DNA of 41,701 nucleotides, from assembly GCF_000787695.1 (NCBI RefSeq), contig NZ_BBPH01000091.1, forward strand, positions 1 through 41,701, in the 5' to 3' direction. Of the stretch, positions 37,098-41,701 are shown one piece after another. Made by a program: the position numbers and the translations under genes. This stretch comes from Paracoccus sp. PAMC 22219 (GTDB lineage: Bacteria; Pseudomonadota; Alphaproteobacteria; Rhodobacterales; Rhodobacteraceae). The number at the start of each line of letters is the position of its first letter. Position 1 is the stretch's first letter. The notes under the pieces were generated by a model that was given only the letters and a program-made list of their open reading frames with translations, had not been told where the DNA came from and ran no database searches.

Positions 37098-38537
37098 ATG
37101 TCGCAGATTCATACCGACGACGACGTGGACAGGGGCCCCGCGCCCCGGTTCCGCATGCCGGACATCTACGTGATCCTGTTCATCTTCACCGCGATCGCGG
37201 CATTGCTGACCCATGTGATCCCGGCGGGGGTCTATGACCGCGTGACATTGGCCAACGGGCGGGCCGCAATCGACCCCGAGACGTTCCGCCATGTCACGCC
37301 CAGCCCGGTCGGGTTCGAGACGTTCATGATGGCCATTCCCCGCGGCCTGATGGACGCATCGCAGGTGGTGTTCTTCACGCTGATCATCGGCGGCATGTTC
37401 ATGGTGATCCGCCATACCGGCATCATCGACGTGGCGGTCGACAAGCTGACGCGCCGCTTTGCCGGGCGCAGCGTCCTGATGATCCCGGTGCTGATGGTGA
37501 CGTTCGCGGTGATCGCCACGCTGATCGGCACGCAGGAGTTGGCGCTGGTCTATGTGCCCGTGATCCTGCCCCTGATGATCGCGCTTCGGTTTGATTCCGT
37601 GGTGGCGGTCGCGACCGCATTGCTGGCCACGACGGCGGGGTTCACGGCGGGCGTGCTGAACCCGATCAACACAGGATTGGGCCAGACCATCGCGCAGTTG
37701 CCGCTGTATTCCGGGGTGGGCCTGCGGACCGCGCTGTTGATCTGCCTCGTGGGGGCGGCGGTCCTGTACCTGATGCGCTATGCGCTGATGGTGCAGGCCG
37801 ATCCCGGCCGCAGCCTGATGGCCGGGGACGCTGCAGAACACAGGAAACGGCGCGTCTATGTCCACGACGCCGACCAGGCTGCGATGACGTTCTCGGCGCG
37901 TCAGAAATGGGGCGGGATCGCGGTGCTGGGGTTCCTGGCCGTCCTGGTCTGGGGCGTGCTGACCCGCGGCTGGTTCATGACAGAGATGGCCGGCCTGTTC
38001 ATCATCATGGGCATCACCGTCGGCCTGATCGCAGGCCTTGGCGCCGGGCGCATCTGCGATGCCTTCAACGAGGGCTTCCGCGACGTGCTGGTGGGCGCGA
38101 TGATCGTGGGCCTGGCCCGCGCCGTCGCCGTCATGCTGGAGGAGGGACAGGTGATGGACACCCTGGTGCACGGGCTGGGCGGGATGGTCGGCGGGCTGCC
38201 GTCCACGTTTTCCGCTTTGGGAATGTTCGGGGCGCAGTTGGGCTTCAACTTCGTCGTGCCGTCCGGCAGCGGTCAGGCGCTGGTGACGATGCCGATCATG
38301 GCGCCGTTGTCGGACCTGATCGGGGTGACCCGCCAAAGCGCGGTTCTGGCCTATCAGCTGGGCGACGGTCTCTCGAACATCCTGTATCCGACGTCGGGCT
38401 ACTTCATGGCGACGCTGGCGCTGGCCGGGGTCGGATGGGATCGTTGGGTGAGGTTCTTTCTGCCACTGTTCGTCATCTGGATCGTCATCGCCTCGGGCTT
38501 TCTGATCTATGCGCAGATGGTAGGCTGGAACGGCTGA
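37098..38537 (+). CDS. YfcC/DcuC-family membrane carrier
   Basis: Polytopic inner-membrane protein of 479 residues with about 12 hydrophobic helices. The start ATG 37098 has GGGAGA 6 bases upstream and gives a short polar N-terminus; an ATG at 37071 is less likely. Marks are the early HVIPAGVYDRVTLANGR loop, FTLIIGGMFMVIRHTG, ATTAGFTAGVLNPINTGLGQ, FNFVVPSGSGQALVTMPIM and GDGLSNILYPTSGYFMATLA, the two repeat signatures of the YfcC/C4-dicarboxylate (DcuC-like) group. Substrates proposed for the family are organic acids or short fatty acids. With a GntR/FCD neighbour it is probably induced by a carboxylic acid. Its closeness to pca genes is suggestive only. Confidence 0.88.
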   Translation: MSQIHTDDDVDRGPAPRFRMPDIYVILFIFTAIAALLTHVIPAGVYDRVTLANGRAAIDPETFRHVTPSPVGFETFMMAIPRGLMDASQVVFFTLIIGGMFMVIRHTGIIDVAVDKLTRRFAGRSVLMIPVLMVTFAVIATLIGTQELALVYVPVILPLMIALRFDSVVAVATALLATTAGFTAGVLNPINTGLGQTIAQLPLYSGVGLRTALLICLVGAAVLYLMRYALMVQADPGRSLMAGDAAEHRKRRVYVHDADQAAMTFSARQKWGGIAVLGFLAVLVWGVLTRGWFMTEMAGLFIIMGITVGLIAGLGAGRICDAFNEGFRDVLVGAMIVGLARAVAVMLEEGQVMDTLVHGLGGMVGGLPSTFSALGMFGAQLGFNFVVPSGSGQALVTMPIMAPLSDLIGVTRQSAVLAYQLGDGLSNILYPTSGYFMATLALAGVGWDRWVRFFLPLFVIWIVIASGFLIYAQMVGWNG

Positions 38538-38549
38538 CGATCCGGCCAA

Positions 38550-38997
38550 GGCGCGGCCCGCTTGCCCATGCAAGGCGTCGCGTCTTTCCAGCTACGGGAC
38601 AGCGGCCCCGCAGCCCCAGTCTGCCAGAAGCCAGTCCGCCTTCAGTCGTCTGTCCAGCAGCGCTGCCGCGCGAATGGAGTCGTTGACGCCGTTTTTCGTT
38701 CGCAGGCTGCAAGCCGCGCGCCTTCAGATCGGACGGGGTGATCATGATCGTCTTCGTATCCGTGTCCTCGCCGGCCGTGATCCAGACAAAGGCTTGACTG
38801 TCTCTCCAGCGCTTCCGACGATGCAAGGGCGCTTGTCCGGCCCGTATTCCCTCGCTGCATTGCAACACTTCAAGTCATTGTTATTTATCAAGATAATGAC
38901 CTTTATCGCAAGCGGATCGACAGCGCGTGGCCGGAAATGGATGTGTGGAAAGAAAGCGCGCTATCCGCACTTCCGTCAGCCAGAGCAAGTCGATCAT
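38550..38997 (-). mobile_element. IS5-family transposase remnant with internal deletion
   Basis: On the minus strand from ATG 38997, preceded by AAGGAGACTTGATCG, it reads MIDLLWLTEVRIARF, an IS427-type transposase start, then stops. Further on are KTIMITPSDLKARG (IDATYLKAHR block, altered) and, after a shift, RAAALLDRRLKADWLLADWG (ALL...WLLADRGYDA block with the second catalytic Asp). The rest of the transposase is missing. It separates the carrier gene from the pca block. Confidence 0.55.
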
Positions 38998-39038
38998 CGA
39001 TCAAGTCTCCTTGCGGAGCCTGACGGCTTACTGCGGTT

Positions 39039-40370
39039 TCAGACGGCAGAGCTCTGCCGGTCGGCAAATGCGCGGGCCTCCTGCGGGGCCAGACCAAGGC
39101 CGTTGGTGCGGACGAGTGCGGCCCAATCCCGGTCCGGCCATGCATGTGCAGCCAGGTCCAGAAGGTCGCGCCCATCCCGCAGCGCGTTTGCGCAAAGCTG
39201 GCCGACGTCCCGAGCTACCGCAGCCCTGTCCAGACCCAGTTCCGCCACGACCGCAAATGTCAGCGCCTCGGCGTGGATCGTCCCGGAACCGCCATTCAGA
39301 TCGCGATCCATGGCTTGGGCGTCGGGGGTCAGCCGGTCCAGGACGTCCTGCGTCAGGCGCAGCATCGCCCCAAGGCTGACGCAGATCTGCGGCAGGGTCA
39401 GCCATTCGGTGAACCACGCCGCCCCGTCGCGGTTCTGGCGATGCACGCCAGCCGCGCCAAAGACCGCCGCCAGGCCGATCACCTGCCGCCCCAAGGCCAC
39501 CAGTGCCGACGGGCCGACCGGGTTCTGCTTTTGCGGCATGGTCGACGACGCCCCGCCCCCCTCGATCCGGACCAAGGCCAGCCCGGATTGGGTCATCAGC
39601 AGCAGATCCTCGCCCAGCTTGGCAAGAGCGACGGCCACCGCCGCGGCCCAGTCCGCCAATCGGCCCAAGCCCGAACGGTCGGAATGCCAGCCATGGCCGG
39701 GGTCCGACAGGTCCAGCGCCCGGGCCAACCCCGCCCGGACCGCGGCACCCTCCGGCCCCATGGCAGACAGCGTGCCCGCAGCCCCCGACAGCGAGACGCG
39801 CAGAACCGCGCCGCGCACCCGTGACAGGTCCTGCGCGTGGTCCAGCAGCGGCCATCCCCAGCTTGCCGCAGTCGCACCAAAGCTTGTGGGCGTCGCCGCC
39901 TGCCCATAGGTCCGCGCGGCCATCGGCAGGGTCGCATATGTGTCGGCAAGCGCACCCAGCTGCGCCAGGATGGCGTTCAGTCGGCTGCCCCACAGGTCCA
40001 GCATCTGGCGCAGGCGCAGCGCCAGCGCGCTGTCCATGATGTCCTGGCTGGTGGCGCCCCAGTGCAGGTGCCTGGCCTCGGGCTCGTCGCCCATCTGTCG
40101 GCGCATCTCCTGGACCAGCGCCGGGACGGGAACGCCGTTCCGTGCGGTGGCTTGGGCCAGCGAGGCCGGATCGATGCGCAGGCGACGGCTGGCGGCCGAG
40201 ATGGCCGGACCGGCAGAGGGCGGGATGACCCCAAGGCCGGACTGGACCTGGGCCAGCGCGACCTCGACCCGGACCATCGCGTCCAGCTCGGCCTGGGCCG
40301 AGAACAGGGCCTCTGTTTCCGGGTCGCCGAACAGGGCGGCATAGATGGGGTTGTGTGCCGGGCCGGTCAT
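39039..40370 (-). CDS. pcaB: 3-carboxy-cis,cis-muconate cycloisomerase
   Basis: Catalyses the second step of the protocatechuate branch of the beta-ketoadipate pathway, converting 3-carboxymuconate to 4-carboxymuconolactone. It has 443 residues and belongs to the fumarase/aspartase superfamily: the signature loop [14 protein letters not shown] is intact, and [16 protein letters not shown] carries the second conserved region. It resembles PcaB and not adenylosuccinate lyase in its N-terminus ([22 protein letters not shown]). Its ATG overlaps the pcaJ stop as ATGA, so it is the last gene of the pcaIJB unit. The other pca genes are not in the window. Confidence 0.88.
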   Translation of the reverse strand: MTGPAHNPIYAALFGDPETEALFSAQAELDAMVRVEVALAQVQSGLGVIPPSAGPAISAASRRLRIDPASLAQATARNGVPVPALVQEMRRQMGDEPEARHLHWGATSQDIMDSALALRLRQMLDLWGSRLNAILAQLGALADTYATLPMAARTYGQAATPTSFGATAASWGWPLLDHAQDLSRVRGAVLRVSLSGAAGTLSAMGPEGAAVRAGLARALDLSDPGHGWHSDRSGLGRLADWAAAVAVALAKLGEDLLLMTQSGLALVRIEGGGASSTMPQKQNPVGPSALVALGRQVIGLAAVFGAAGVHRQNRDGAAWFTEWLTLPQICVSLGAMLRLTQDVLDRLTPDAQAMDRDLNGGSGTIHAEALTFAVVAELGLDRAAVARDVGQLCANALRDGRDLLDLAAHAWPDRDWAALVRTNGLGLAPQEARAFADRQSSAV

Positions 40371-40999
40371 GGAACGACGACAGCCTGCGTCGCGGCCCTC
40401 ATTTCGTCTTCGGTGACGCCGTCTGCCAGCTGAACGATGCGCAGGCCGCCGGGGACGACGTCCAGGACGCCCAGGTTGGTGATGATCCGGTCCACGACCG
40501 CCTTGCCGGTCAGCGGCAGGGTGCAGGATTTCAGCACCTTGCTGTCGCCCGCCTTGTTGGTGTGGTCCATCACCACGATCACGCGGCCCACGCCCGCGAC
40601 CAGGTCCATCGCGCCCCCCATCCCCTTGACCAGCTTGCCGGGGATCATCCAGTTCGCCAGATCGCCTTCCTCGCTGACCTCCATCGCGCCCAGGATCGCC
40701 GCCGCGATCTTGCCGCCGCGGATCATGCCAAAGCTGGTGGCGCTGTCGAAATAGCTGGTGCGCGACAGTTCGGTGATGGTCTGCTTGCCGGCGTTGATCA
40801 GGTCGGGATCCTCATCGCCCTCAAAGGGGAACGGGCCCATGCCCAGCATGCCGTTTTCCGACTGCAGCGTGATGTCCTTGTCGCCGACATAGTTCGCGAC
40901 CAGCGTCGGGATGCCGATCCCGAGGTTCACGTACCAGCCGTCCTCCAGCTCCTCGGCCGCGCGGGCGGCCATCTGGTTGCGATCCCAGCCCTTGGTCAT
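40367..40999 (-). CDS. pcaJ: 3-oxoadipate CoA-transferase subunit B
   Basis: Beta subunit of a succinyl-CoA:3-oxoacid CoA-transferase, 210 residues. The N-terminus [17 protein letters not shown] and the SENGMLGMG motif, whose E48 forms the covalent CoA thioester, are typical. ATG at 40999 has AAGGAGA about 7 bases upstream and overlaps the subunit A stop as TGATG. The ScoB subunit of acetoacetate CoA-transferase is nearly indistinguishable; the pcaB gene just downstream favours the oxoadipate role. Confidence 0.88.
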   Translation of the reverse strand: MTKGWDRNQMAARAAEELEDGWYVNLGIGIPTLVANYVGDKDITLQSENGMLGMGPFPFEGDEDPDLINAGKQTITELSRTSYFDSATSFGMIRGGKIAAAILGAMEVSEEGDLANWMIPGKLVKGMGGAMDLVAGVGRVIVVMDHTNKAGDSKVLKSCTLPLTGKAVVDRIITNLGVLDVVPGGLRIVQLADGVTEDEMRAATQAVVVP

Positions 41000-41701
41000 C
41001 ACGCGGTCTCCTTCTTGCGGGTGGTGCGCTGTTCGATGCGCTTTTCGTGCGATCCCTGGATGATCCGGTGGACATAGATGCCCGGCAGGTGGATCAGGTC
41101 GGGGTCCAGGCTGCCGCGCGGGACGATCTCCTCGACCTCGGCGACGCAGACCTTGCCGCACATGGCCGCGGGCGGGTTGAAGTTGCGCGCCGTCTTGCGG
41201 AAGACCAGGTTGCCGGTGTCATCGGCCTTCCAGGCCTTGACGATGGACAGGTCGGCCACGATCCCGCGCTCCAGGATGTAATCCTGGCCGTCGAAGGTCT
41301 TGACCTCCTTGCCCTCGGCGATGACGGTCCCGACGCCGGTCTTGGTGTAGAACCCCGGGATGCCGCTGCCGCCGGCGCGCATGCGTTCGGCCAGGGTGCC
41401 CTGCGGGTTGAACTCCAGCTCCAGCTCTCCGGACAGGTACTGGCGCATGAATTCGGCGTTCTCGCGACATAGCTGCTGATCATCTTCCTGATCTGGCGCG
41501 TGTCCAGCAGCTTGCCCAGGCCGAACCCGTCGACGCCGCAATTGTTGCTGGCGATGGTCAGGTCCTTGACCTTGGCCTCGACCAGCGCGTCGATCAGCAG
41601 CTCGGGGATGCCGCACAGGCCGAACCCCCCCGCTGCAATGAACATCCCGTCATGCAAAAGCCCGTCAAGAGCCTCGCCAGCAGTGGCATAGACCTTTTTC
41701 A
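40999..41701 (-). pseudogene. pcaI: 3-oxoadipate CoA-transferase subunit A, split by a single-base frameshift; start codon cut by window end
   Basis: Alpha subunit of the CoA-transferase. The window ends one base short of the ATG: the last bases read (A)TG AAA AAG GTC on the minus strand, so only the A is outside. The first frame carries [21 protein letters not shown] and [16 protein letters not shown] and [10 protein letters not shown]; near 41469 one base is missing (GTC GGC GAG AAC expected, GTC GC GAG AAC present) and the other frame continues with [56 protein letters not shown] and a normal C-terminus. The joined product is full length. In ScoA proteins this is the catalytic partner of subunit B. 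Sequencing error is quite likely because both halves are perfectly conserved. Confidence 0.83.

Noticed and set aside
36918..38573. Long minus-strand frame opposite the YfcC-type carrier
   Set aside because: His/Gln/Arg-rich shadow; the plus-strand frame has membrane helices and a good ribosome site.

Overview
The window looks like GC-rich alphaproteobacterial chromosome, most likely Rhodobacteraceae and Paracoccus-like. That is an inference from gene content (MlaEFD operon with an accessory lipoprotein, RTX proteins, BCCT carrier, pcaIJ-pcaB block, IS5/IS427-type transposase remnants) and from strong G/C bias at third codon positions; no rRNA or other marker gene is present. No tRNA, rRNA, CRISPR array or prophage was seen.

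Layout. 1-3.5 kb: lipid-transport operon mlaE (5' end outside the window), mlaF, mlaD and an outer-membrane accessory lipoprotein. 3.7-5.4 kb: intact BCCT osmolyte/quaternary-amine carrier on the minus strand. 5.7-13.4 kb: a decayed catabolic island. It holds a ketopantoate-reductase-like/BKACE chimera, a broken Na+/solute symporter, a headless GAF-PucR regulator, an aldehyde dehydrogenase remnant, one intact tartrate-dehydrogenase-like gene, a succinate-semialdehyde-dehydrogenase-like remnant, and two IS5-type transposase remnants facing each other. 13.4-17.6 kb: two divergent RTX secreted-protein genes, one carrying a CAP domain, separated by about 0.9 kb. 17.6-22.2 kb: vanZ-like gene, ATP-grasp-like pseudogene, frameshifted uppP, a small glycine-rich lipoprotein, a methyltransferase scrap, a (AGAGGC)8 repeat and otherwise empty DNA. 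22.2-27.3 kb: aquaporin Z, then a metal-resistance module: Zn/Cd/Pb P-type ATPase and divergent MerR regulator sharing a 19-bp-spacer promoter, with a small CPCC membrane protein nearby. 27.5-29.8 kb: IS5-type scrap, then a divergent aldo/keto reductase-LysR pair. 29.9-34.9 kb: archaic (Csu/SCPU-type) chaperone-usher pilus operon. 35.1-36.1 kb: GAF-PAS protein without an output domain. 36.3-38.5 kb: GntR/FCD regulator divergent from a YfcC/DcuC-type carrier. 38.5-41.7 kb: IS5-type scrap, then pcaB, pcaJ and pcaI of the beta-ketoadipate pathway.

Two themes stand out. First, gene decay is concentrated at 5.7-13.4 kb and includes a head-to-head deletion that removed the start and shared promoter of two divergent genes, plus an in-frame fusion of two unrelated enzymes. 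Second, three otherwise healthy genes (uppP, the second pilus subunit, pcaI) each carry what looks like a single missing base. Either these are sequencing errors or three functions have just been lost; raw reads would decide.

No clearly new multi-gene system is evident. The best candidates for something undescribed are the CAP-RTX/RTX divergent pair, the CPCC mini-protein beside the metal-efflux module, and the small gene downstream of the pilus operon.
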